Shown: piece after piece, positions 1 through 12,000 of the stretch
How positions within the stretch are numbered: the stretch's first letter is position 1
How the letters are laid out: every line of letters starts with the position of its first letter
NCBI GenBank assembly: GCA_964490725.1
Contig: CAZBDU010000007.1
Span: forward strand, 36,434-100,433
DNA from: CAZBDU01 sp964490725
GTDB lineage: Bacteria; Spirochaetota; Spirochaetia; SZUA-6; DRHE01
DNA length: 64,000 nucleotides
Reading direction: 5' to 3'
Program-made: the position numbers and the translations under genes
Notes under the pieces: generated by a model
The model's database searches: none
What the model was told of the DNA's origin: nothing
What the model saw: only the letters and a program-made list of their open reading frames with translations

Positions 1-3000
1 ATCTTGGCCTCGGTGTCGATGGTGACGTCCGCATTGCTGTCGACGTCGCCGCCGATGGCGTCCAGCCGGGCGTCCGAGCGCGCATAGTTGTTGATCTCTG
101 AGATCGTGGCCTCGATCAGGATCGCCTCGTCCCCGGTGATCTCGGAGCCGTTCTCCAGGACGACCTCGGCGGTCGCCTCGATCTTGCTGTCCGCATCGGC
201 ATGAGCAAAGCCGCCGCCGCCGCCCACGTCAGTCTCGGCGTAGCTGCGCGCCTTGAGCTTCTGGAAATCGGCGGAAAGCGTGACGTTGTCCGCACGCAGG
301 CGGGCTTCATCCTGGATCGTGATCCGCAGCACCGCCGGGCTGACGGTGGCCGCCTGATGGTTCCCGCGGTCCACGGCCCCACGCGCGCCGGTGCCGACCT
401 GGGCGTTGGAGTCGACAGTGGCGCCTGCACCCAGACCGCCCGCATCGGACTCGGATTCCGCCACGGCTTCCGCGGTCACCTCGCTTTCGATGTCCAGAGA
501 TCCGCCCGCCGTCAGGTTGCCGCCGACGAAGATCTCGTGCGAGAAGTTGAGATCGGAGTCGGCCTCACCGCCGCCGCCCGCGAACAGTCCGCCGTTGCTG
601 GTCTCGCCAAAGGAGCTGACTTTCGACTCCGCGGTGAGCGCCACCGTGATGTCGCCGAGCGCATCGATGTTTGCCTCCGCTTCGATGCTCAGGCTGGCAT
701 TGTTGGTGCCCGCAGCTTCGCCGGAGGCGCTGCCCACCGAGATGGCGCCGCCGCCGGACCCATCAGAGATGGCGGTCACACCCAGGACGCTGTTCACCTC
801 TATTGTGACGTTGTCGGCGGAAATGTTGGCGCCGCCGGCGACGACCAGATTGGTCTCGACGGTCTGGTCGGCCCTGGTGTCCGCGTTGCCGACCCGGATT
901 GCCCCGCCGCCGGTGCCGGTTGCCGTCGACGTGACGGTGCTGTCGCCTGACGGCGCTCCGAAGAAGCCGCGCGCGCCCCCGATCCCGTTGAAGCTGCCGG
1001 AGATCGATCCGGTCAGGTCCAGCACCAGGTACTGGTTGGCGCCCGGCCCGCCATCGCTCAGATCCAGCCCGTCAACCACAAAGGTGTGCGACCCGCCGGA
1101 GACCCCATCGTTGTCGAACGGGATCGCCGGGCCGCCCTCCGAGTTGGCGAGCTGGAAGCTGTCCGCGTCGCGGTTGACGACGAAGTAGGCCTGCCCCTCA
1201 ACCAGCCCGTCCAGCGCCTCGTTCTGGTCCTCCCGCAGCGAATGAATCACCGTCACGTCGCTCTGCGCGGTGCGGCGCACCAGGTTCATCGGTTGAGGAG
1301 ACTGGTACTCATCGTCATGGTAGTGACCTATCGCGTCCTGCTTCGTGCGGGCGAGCCGGATGTAGTTCGCATCGTAGGCGTACCCTGGCGAATCGGAGAT
1401 CGATGCCCCGCCGTTCGCCACGTAGTAGGGGTCGCCGTCCACAAGGTCGGCGTCGCTGCCGTACACCTCGATGGTCCTGGTGGGATCGCTGGAACGGTAG
1501 ACCACGACGTCGCCGGCGGAGAAGCCGTGGTTCTCGATGTAGATGCGGTTCGAGTAGTCGGTCGTGATATCGCCGGTGGACTGGTCCACGTTGGCGTCGA
1601 CCACGTTGCTGCGGAACTCCTTCGGCGGGACCAGCCGGTAGGTCACCGGCTGCGCTGGATCGGTGAAGCTGTTGGAGGCATTGACGGTGTTGCCGGACAC
1701 CGCTGCGCGGCTCACGGTGACGCTCGGCTGCGACTGGCCGAAGCTCAGCAGCTTGATGGTGTCCTTGTCGACAACGACGACTTCGTACTTGGCGCCGTTG
1801 GTCAGCCCGTTGACCACGTCGGTCGAGTTGGAGTGATAGAAGACCACGTCGCCGGTTTCGAAGGTGTGATCGGGAATCGTGATCGTGTCGAGGCTGGTGT
1901 TGACATCGGCCGAGCCGAATACCTCACCCAGATACAGCTGGGTGGACGGGTCACTGGAAGGAGCGGCCGGCTTCACGATTACCGTGTATTCGCGATTCTC
2001 TTCGACGCCCCCCGAGGTGGTGCCGGCATAGGTGATCGAGGCGCCGGTGGACAGCAGGTGCGGCAGACCGAACTCGATGAAGTTGTTTTCACCCGGGCTC
2101 TGGGCGCCCGCGCCTGGATCGGAGGAGTCCACCGACTCGACGGTGCCATCCGAGACCGCCTGCGCCGGTGCGCCGTGGTTGGCGATGATCTCGATGTCGC
2201 CGCCGGCGGTCACGCTGTCGGCGGCGCCGACGTTCAGGTTTACCCTGCCCAGCGCGACCGAACGCGGATCCAGATTGACCACGTCCACCGCGCCACCGGT
2301 TCCCGAGCGCGATTTGGAATCCGCGTCGGTGATCAGATTCGAGGTGACCGAGATGCCGCCTGCGACAGCCATCACGCTCGAGTCGCTGGCGAAGTTCAGC
2401 GTCTGGTCCGTGTCTGTCTCGGCCTTCACGGTCCCGGTGCTGCCGACGTTGACAACGCCGCCGCTGTAGAGCGCGAAGGTTGCTTCGGACACCGAGAGCG
2501 TCTGAGCCTGGACGTTGAGGTTGTTGGTCTGCGTGCCCACTCCATCGTCAACATTTCCATAGAACGAGACGGTGGTGCTCCCCAGCGCGGTGGCCCTGGC
2601 ATCGCCGGTGCCCACGGCGACAACGCCCCCGCCCTTGCGCGAGAACGCCGCAAACGCCGTATTCGCGTGCAGGCCCTTGATGTTGACGTCCCCGCCGTCG
2701 GTGGTCAGCGTCGTACCCGATGCGATATCGATGTTCATGGTCGAGTTCGCATCGACATCCACGTCGCCCGTGGAGACGTCGACTACACCGCCTGACTGGT
2801 TGTCGGCCGTGCCGATGGCACCCCGGCCATCGTCAACCACGTCTTTGTCCTCATCCGGGTCCTGATTGAGGAAGCGGGTGCCGTCATGGTTGAGCCGCGC
2901 GGTGATGTCGACATTGCCGTCCGCGTTGATCGTGGTCCCTGAGCCGACCGTCAAGTCAGCAGAGCAGTCGAAACCGACCTCCGCTTCGGAGCGGTCCACC

Positions 3001-6000
3001 GCCACCGCACCGCCTGCGGCAACCGTGGCCATACCCCGCGACACGCCGTCAAGATTGATCAGGAAATCGAAGGCGCCGCCACCCTGGACATCGACGGTGA
3101 CGTTGTCTCCGATCCGGCCGGTGACGCTGCTGCCATTGTCGGCCTTGGTGCCGATGTCACCGACGGAGGCGAGGCTGAAGTTCAGGCCCTTGGATTCGGA
3201 TGTGACCGTGGAGACAAGATTGGCGTCGGCATCGATCCCACCCGCCGTGGTCGTGACTTCAGCGCCGGAGCCGCCGGTTGCGGCACCGATCCGCACGTTG
3301 ACCGAACCGTTGTCGTCGGCCTCAGCATCGAGGCTGGAGATGGACACCAGAAGCGAACCGCCGCCCCCTTTGGCGTCTGCATTCGCCGTATGCACCGCGT
3401 CCGCCAGCAGGCGAACACTGGCCGCCGTGATGTCCGCGCCGTCGCCGATATAGGCGGAGGTGTCGGAATCGACGGTGGCCCTGATATCCGTCGCGGCGAG
3501 CGTGAAGATGCCCGCGCCGCCGAAGCTCGTCGAGGTGGGATCGGCGGTGGAGGTGCCGTGCGCGGTGATCTCGAGCGCGCCGCCCAGGTCCAGCGTCGAG
3601 CTGCCGACGTAGGCTTCGGTGTCATGCGCCGAGGTCACCACGATGTCGGAGCTCTGCACGATGGCGATCCCCGCGCCGCTGCCGCTGCTGGTCTCGGCAT
3701 TCGCCCGCGTGTTCGACGTCGCATGGAACATCACCGTGCCCGCGGTGACGGTGCTGCCGTTGCCGATGTAGGCGCGCGTGGCCGATCTCTGACCGGTTCC
3801 CTGGCCCACCGTCGCCGTGGCGTCCAGATCGTCGACATCGGCGATGCCCGCGCCGCCTGCCGCGTTGACGTCGGCAAACGCCATGGGCGTCGTTCCCAGC
3901 GAGGTGTCCGCCGTCACCATCAGCGTGCTGGTACCCAGATCCAGCGTCGAGGCATCGCCGACAAAGGCATCGGTCAGACGGCTGGCCGACGCATTGGCGG
4001 TCAGAAGCCCGACATCGACAAGTCCGGCGCCGCTGCCGCCGGAGACCTTGCCCTTCGCCTGGGCCTCGACCTCCTGCGCGCTCAGAGTCACATTGCCCGC
4101 GAAGAGGTCGGTGTTCGTCCCGACGTAGGACCGCGTGCTGCCCAGAAGCGTGGCATCGGATTCCAGGTCCACCACGTTCGCGCCGATGGAGCCGGAGATG
4201 TTGTCGGCATCCGCAATCGCATTGCTGCGGCCGATGGCGATGGCCTCGACGTCCAGCCGCACGTCGTTGTCGTCGTCTATCTCGTCGTTGAAGCCAATCT
4301 CGATATCGGCCCCATCGGCAGTGGTGGTGTCCACATTGCGCCCGACATAGGCCTCGACCACGTTGTTGGTCGTCGCCGTCGGGTTGAGCAGGTTCACAGT
4401 GGCAAGGCCCGTAAACGCGATGGCTTCCAGCTTCGCATCCGCACGGGCCTCGCCGTCGGATTCCAGCCGCAGATTCGGGCCCCTCAGCCGCGCACCGTCG
4501 TTGGCGAAGGCGCGGGTCGCCCCGCCCGCCGTGGCCGTCGGCTTGATGTCCTGGACCGTGACGCCAACCGAGCCGCCGCCGCCATCGATGTCCGCGTCGG
4601 CGACAAACTCCGAACAGGCCTTCACCGTCAACGGGCTGGCGATGTTGCCGATCGAGATCACCGCATCGCGGTCTCCGCCCCGATCGGTGTCCTTTGACGC
4701 GCCGACAAAGGCCTCCACGACGCCCGAGACCGTTGCGACGGATGCGAGATCCGCGCCGCCGCCCAGGATGGAAATGCTGACCGAATCGGCGACAGCCGTC
4801 GCGGTGTAGGTAACACGGTCGCCGGGTTCGCCCGCCACGATGTCGAGCGTTCCCGCTGTGACGCTCACACCCTCGCGCACGTAGGCGCGGGTTGCACCAT
4901 CGATGACCGCCGTCGGCTTGTAGCTGTTCACCTCGATGCCGCCGAAGCCGCCGCCGGCCGAGTCAGCATTCGCCGTCATCGTCGCCCCGGCGGTGACATC
5001 GATATTGCCCCCGCCCACATTCAAGCCGGTGGTGATGTCCGTCGCCTGAACGCCGCTCAGCGCGCCGGCAAAGGCTTCGGTCCGGCTCGACACCGTCGCA
5101 TTGGCGTCGCTGATGCCGACAGCGACAAGGGTGCCGACACTGATCACATCGTTCTTGGCGGTGGCCTCGTCGGTTGACGTCGCCGTGATTTCGACGCCGC
5201 CCGCGTTGACCGTCGCGCCCTCACCCACGTAGGCCAGCGTGGTCCCGTTGACCGTCGCGTCTGCCACAGCGTCTGCGGCACCGACCGCGAGGGCAAAGCC
5301 GAAGGTCGAGGAGTCCGCCGTCGCCTCCAGGCGCGCCTCCGCGCGGATGTTCAGTTGCTGGTTGCCGATGCTGAGCACCGTCGCCGACGGACCCGTCCCG
5401 GCCCGGCTGCCGACGTAGGCGGAAGTGGCGCGGGTGATCGAGGCCATGAAGTCGGAGACGCCGATCCCGGCGCCGATGGCGACACCCACCGAGCTGCCCT
5501 TCGGATTCGCGAAGGCGTCGCTGTCCGCCGTGACGTCCAAGGAATCGGCGGAGCTTACGGTCGAGCTGCCGTCGATGTAGGCGCGCGTCGCCCCCGCGAT
5601 GATCGCATCCGCCGTCACGGCAGAGACCGCGATGCCGGTGGTGGCGGCGAACCCGGTGACCTCCGGCTCGGCATAATGCTGGCTGTCCGCGTCGACCCTC
5701 GTCACGCCTGTGGAGACAAGGTCCGACCCGCTGACACAGGCCTCGACCGTGTTGTTGATCTCGACAACCGCCTGCCCGCCCGACTCCGCGACGCCGGCCA
5801 GCGTGGCGGAGACCGAGACCACGCTGAGGTCGGTGAAGAACGTGCCCTGCGCGTGGATCGACTGCGCATCGACGGTGATCTCGCCTCCCAGGCCCGTGCC
5901 CATGTCGTAGCTGCCATTGGCGGTCACGTCGCTGTCCTCGATCGAGGCGAAGACCCCGGTGGAGATGAGGTTCCTGCCGAGACCGACGCCGATCGAGACG

Positions 6001-9000
6001 CCGGTGAGGCCGATGGAGATCGCATCCGAGTCGACCTGCACCGTCGAGTTCATGCCGTCATCGTTGGCGGTGACAGAAACGGCTTCCGAAGCCCTCACGT
6101 CCGAGCCGTTGAAGATCTGCGCCCGGACCTCCTGCTGGACCGTGTTCGTGGCGCAGACGCCCGAACCCGATGCGGCCAGGCCGGCGATCGAAACCGAAGC
6201 CGACAGAGAGAAGGCCAGCGTCTTGTTGGTCAGGGTACTGTCAGAAATCGCCTCGACCGTCACATCGCCGCCCTCGGCCTCGACCTTGCTGCCGCCGATC
6301 CGCGCCCGGGTGACGCCGTTCAGGCCGACATTCGAGATCGCCGCCGACACGGCGATCGTACCGCTGCCAAGGCTGACTGCGGCGGTCACCGCAACCGCGT
6401 TGACTTCGGCGGTCATGGTCACGGTGTCCCTGGCCTTGACATCGACCCTGCCCCCGGCCTTCACGCCAGGATCGTCGTCGGTTGTCGCCGCCGGATCGTC
6501 GTCAGCGTCTGGATCCGCGTCCGCGTTCAGGATGCTTGCATCGACGGTCTGGCCGATATCGTTGTTGACCTCGCCAGCGGCGACGCCGAAGCCGCCAGCC
6601 GCAAGCCCGATGGAGAAGCTGACCGATGCCGCGTCCGCATTCGCGTTCGAGATGGTCGCCGAATCCGCCGTTACCAGGATATCGGCCCCGGAGGTGACCG
6701 AGCTGTCGTTGATGGTAGCCTCGACGCTGCCGTTGAAGTCGACATCCACCGTGGTCACCGCAACCGCGCCGCCGCCGGCGAACGCCCCGCCGATCGAGAT
6801 GCTGATCGACAGACCCAGCGCGTCGGCATTGATCTCGGTGGTGTCATCCGCATCGACCATGACCGAGCCGCCAGTCGCATCCACGTCCGAGTCGCCCGTA
6901 ATGCCGGCCTTGGTCAGGCTGCTGGAGGTCACCTTCGCAATCGCGCCGGTGCCCGTACCGGAAAGCGAGAACCCGCCGCTGCCGGTCAGGCCGATCGCAG
7001 CCGCGTCGGCGGCCAGGTCGATCGTCGCGTCGGACAGCGCGGCAAGCGTGACCTCGCCGGCGGCAGCCGTCACCGCCGAGTCGTCGATGATCGCCACGGT
7101 GCTGGTCGAGTAGTCGACCTCGGTGTTGGAGACGGCAACCGCGATGCTCGCGGAGCCGGCGCCGCTGAAGCCGATGCTGCCGGATACGGCCAGCACATCC
7201 GAGTCCATATCCGCCTGATCGGTCGCCGAGAGCGAGGTCCCGCCGACGGCCGTCGTGTCCACCTCCGATCCGCCTGCAATCGAGGCCTCGAGCGTGTTCG
7301 ACATCAGGTTCTTCGAATCCGCCCCGGTGCCGGCACCGCCCAGAGTCAGGCCGCCGGAGGCGCTGAGGGTGAGCGCCGCGGCGATTGCATCGCTGTTGAT
7401 CGTGCCCATGCTCAGCGCCGCAACGGTCACTGTGGCCGCATCAACGTCCGAGCTGTCGATGGTGGCCCGGGTGGTGCCCTGTACGTCGTTCTGCGCCAGG
7501 GTCGCCGCCACTGCAACATCAAGGGACGCCCCGCCGCTCAGCCCGATCGAGACCGAGGCGGAGGCGAGCGTCGCGTCGATGTCGGAGGAATCCCTGGCAT
7601 CGAGGGTGATGTTCCCACCATGGACCGTGGCGGCGCTGTTCCGGATCCGTGCTTCGGTCACGCCGGTGATCAGATTCGTGGCTTCCACCGCCGAGGCGGA
7701 AGCGCCGATCGTCACGCCGCCCGATCCGCCGCCTGAGAATGCAACCGCGACGCCGAACGCGTTGATCGTCGCCCCCCCGATGGCATCGATATCGAGGTTG
7801 TCTGTGGTAACGACCGTGCCGTCCGCGCCACCGCCCTCTTCGTTGCCGATGCCCGCATAGGTGTTGCTGCCGATCTGGTTGTCTGCCAGCGTTGCCGAAA
7901 CGGCTATGTCGATCGAGGCCGATCCGCTGATGCCGATCGAGACGGACACTGTCGTCAGATCCGCATCGATGGTCGATCTGTCCTCGGCCTTGATGAGGAC
8001 GGAGCCGGCACCCGCTGTCGCGGTGACCGTCGAGCCGCCCCGGATCAGGGCCCGGGTCGTGTTTGTCGTGATGTTGCTGGCCTCCACGCCCGCACCCGCG
8101 CCGCCGATGGTGATGCCGCCGCTGCCGGCCAGAGTGAAGGCGATGGTGGCGCCAAACGCGTCGATGCGGGTGTCGTTCAACGCTGTGACAGTGACTGTGG
8201 AGGCCGTCACTGTCGAGTTGTCGATGAGGGCCGACGTCGATCCGCCAATGGCGTTCTCCGCGATGGTCGCCGCTATTCCCACAGTGACGGCCACGCTGGC
8301 CGTGATGCTGATCGTGGCCGACACGTTGGCGATGTCGGCGGTGATCTTCGAGGTGTCCTCCGCCTTCACCACCACCGAGGCTGCGCCGGTGGTGATCGTG
8401 GCCGTCGAGCCGCTGCCGATCGAGGCTTCGGTTGTGTGCGTCGTCGAGTTGCGCGCCTCCACGCCCGACCCCGAGATGCCGACACCCGGGCCCCCGCTGG
8501 CGGTCACCGAAAGGCTGATTGTGGCGGCAAGCGCGTCGACCTCGGTATCACTCAGCGCTTCGATGTTCAGCGAGGAGGCGGCTACCGTGGAATTGTCGAT
8601 CGTGGCCGTGGTGGAACCGCCGATCGCATTCTCCGCGATGGTCGCCGCGATCGACACGCTGATCGATCCCGTCCCGGAGAAGCCCAACGAGGCCGCGACC
8701 GTGGCGATGTCGGATGTGATGCTCGCCTTGTTCTGGGCCTTCACCACCACCGCGCCGCCGATGTTGGCCGTCGAGCCGTTGCCGATCGACGCTTCGGTTG
8801 TGTTGGTGGTGGTGTTCACCGCCTTCACGCCTGCGCCTGCGCCGTCCAGGGTAAAGCCGCCGCTGCCGGATACCGACACGGAAATCGTCACCGCCAGCGC
8901 GTCGATCGTGGACTGGTTCAGCGCTTCAACGGTGAGTGAAGATGCCGTCACCGTGGAGCCGTCCACCGTGGCGGTGGTCGACCCGCCGATCACGTTCTCC

Positions 9001-12000
9001 GCGATGTTCACCGCGACGGTCAGCGACACGCTGGCGCCGCTGGAGAAGCCGAGCGACACCGCCGCAGTCGCGATGTCGGCCTTGATCGCCGAGTTGTCTT
9101 GTGCTCTCACCACCACCGCGCCGCCGATGTTGGCCGTCGAGCCGTTCTTGATCGAAGCTTCGGTGGTGTTGGTGGTGGTGTTCACGGCTTTCACGCCCGC
9201 GCCGGCGCCGCCGACGCTTACCCCGCCGCTGCCGGTCACCGAGAAAGCGATGGTCGCCGCAAGCGTATCGATCGTGGACTGGTTCAGCGCTTCGACGGTG
9301 AGCGAGGCTGCCGTGACACTGGAGGCCTCCACGGTGGCAATGGTCGACCCGCCGATGATGTTCTCCGCAAGGGTTGCCGCGATCGAGAGATTGACCGACG
9401 CCCCGCTGGAGAAGCCCAGCGATGCCGATACGGTCGCGATGTCGGAGTAGATCGTGGACCTGTCTTCGGCCTTTACGACAACGGCGCCGCCGGCGGCCGT
9501 CACGGTGGAGCCGTTCTCGATCGAGGCTTCGGCCGTATTGGTCGTGATGTTGCGGGCCTCGACACCGGACCCGCCGCCACCCACGGTGACGCCGCCGCTG
9601 CCGGTGACCGAAAGCCCGATCGTCACGCCGAGCGCGTCGATCGTCAACTCGTTCACTGCCTCGACATTGAGCGAAGAGGCCGACACCGTGGAGTTGTCGA
9701 TCGTGGCCGTGGTCGACCCGCCGATCTGGTTCTCCGCCAGGGTGACCGCTATATTCAGCGAAACTGCCACAGAGCTCGAGAATCCGATGGATGCGGATAC
9801 ATTGGCGATGTCCGATGTGATGTTCGACAGGTCCTGCGCCCTGACCAGCATCGCGCCGCCTGCCTCGACGTTGGAGCCGTCTCTCACCGAGGCTTCGGTG
9901 GTGTTGGTGGTGATGTTCGTCGCCTTGACGCCGGTACCGCTGCCCGTCACCGCAACACCGCCGCTTCCGCCGATGGACAGGCCGATGGTGATCGCCAGCG
10001 CGTCGATCGTGGTATCGGTGGTCGCCATGACCGTGACGCCGCCGGTCGTATCGATAACCGAGTTGTAGATCGTGGCCGTCGTCATGCTGCCGATCTGGTT
10101 CTCCGCCAGCGTGAAGCTGACCGACAACGCCACGGCGACAGAGCTCGAGAACGACATGGACGCCGCGACCGAGGCCAGATCCGATTTGATGGATGACAGG
10201 TCCGTGGCCGTGACGCTGACCAGGCCGTCCGCCTGGACGGTGCTGCCTGCAATGCTGGCCTCCAGGGTGTTCGTCAGGACATTGCCGGCCTTGACACCGG
10301 CAACGGCAACCGAGCCTGCGAACCCGCTGCTGCCCGCCACCGAGATGCCGATCGCCAGCCCCAAAGCGTCGATCGTGTTGTCCGCACCGGCAGAGACGGT
10401 TACTCCGGCGCTCTGCGCGTCGACGGCGGAATTGTCGATGGAGGCGCGGTAGGTCCCGCCGATTTCGTTCTGAGCGAGGGTGACCGCCACGACCCCGGAA
10501 AGCGCAACACCGCTGGAGATGCCGATGGACGCGGAGGCGGAGGCCGTGTCGGCCCTGATCGTCGAGGTATCGGTCAGCGTGACCGAGACGGCCCGGCCCG
10601 CCGTCGCGGTGGAACCGGCGATTTCGGCGAGCACCTGGTTGGTCATGACGTTTCTGGCATCGGCCCCCGACCCGGCACCGGAAAGCGCCACGGTGCCCCC
10701 GCTGCCGGCCAGGCTGAATGAAGCCGCCACCGCCACCGACTCGATGGCGTTCATCGCCGAGGCATCCACCGTCACGTCGCTCGAGGCTCCCGTAGCGGTG
10801 ACCGTGGAGCTCTCGATCGCCGCCCGGCTGCTGCCGGAGATGTTGTTCTCGGCGAGGGTAACCGAGACACCGAGGGAGCCTGCGATGCTGCTCGACACCG
10901 AGATCGACACCGTCGCCGCAACCACGTTCGAGGCAATCGACGCATTGTCGTCGACTCCCACCGACACGGTTCCGCCGGCCGCCAGTGAGCTGCCGCCCGT
11001 GATCAGAGCTTCGGTGGAGCCGCCGATGCTGTTGGTCGCCGAGGCCACGCCCACCGCGCCGGCGATGCTCACCGTGCCGCCGGCGGCAACGCTGATACCC
11101 ACCGCCACGGTGTCCGCGGCGATCGTGCTGTTGGCAGCCGCATCGATGGACACCGCATCCGATGCCTCGACGTACGAATTGTCGATCCCCGCGAAGACCG
11201 CGCTGGTGATCGTGTTCGCGGTGATCGAGGCCGCGCCAGCGAGGGAGATATTGACGGTTCCGGTGCCCGCAGACACGGACGCCGCCACCACGACCAGCGT
11301 TGCGTCGATGGTGCTGGTATTGTTGGCGAGGATCGTGAGCGGGCCGCCTGCGCTGACGAGCTGCCCCTCGGCGGTGTCGGCATCCCGGATCGCCGCCTGG
11401 AGGGAACCACCGATGGTGTTCGTCGTCTGGGCGACACCCACCGCGCCGGAGAGTGAGAAGGTCCCGCCGCCGGCGCTGATCGAAACAGCAATGCTCGTGC
11501 CGAGCGCGTCGATGTCCTTGCCGGAGGTCGCCTCCACGCTGAGCGCGCCGCCCGTCTCAAGCGTGGAATCGAGAACGTGCGCCCGCACATCGTCGTTGAT
11601 GGTGTTCGTGGCCACCGACACCGAGGCGGCGAGCGAGACATTGACGTCCCCGCCCACGCTCACGTTGACCGAAGCGGTGACCACGTCGGCGTTGACGGCG
11701 GCCGAATCCGTTGCCGTGATGCCGGCAGCGCCGCCGGCATCCACCGAGGAATCTTCTCCTACGCCGGCTTCGATGGTGTTGTCGATCGTGTTGGTCGCAT
11801 CGACGCCGGTTCCGGCACCCGAGAGGCTCACGGTGCCGCTACCGCCCGAAACGCTCAGTGCGGCCGCAACGCCCAGGGCGGCCACCGAACCGGTGGAGCC
11901 GGCATAGGAATCGAACGCGCCGCCGGCGCTGATCGTCGACCCTCCCTCCACGACCGCCCGGGTGGTGTTCGTGATGGTGTTTTCGGCGACGGTCACCGCC

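Noticed and set aside
5355..7736. Long plus-strand open frame, and similar ones at 1086-2795, 3390-4697, 7861-9450, 10480-11907, 13575-16625, 16875-20708 and 20874-24797
   Set aside because: Antisense to the giant gene; no domain, no ribosome sites, translations are Arg/Gly/Asp or Ala/Ser/Pro-rich mirror images of the real repeats.
8000..12000. Regularly spaced similar DNA blocks that could suggest a CRISPR array or VNTR
   Set aside because: Repeats are 366-369 bp, in phase with one protein frame, and vary mainly at third codon positions; they are protein repeats.
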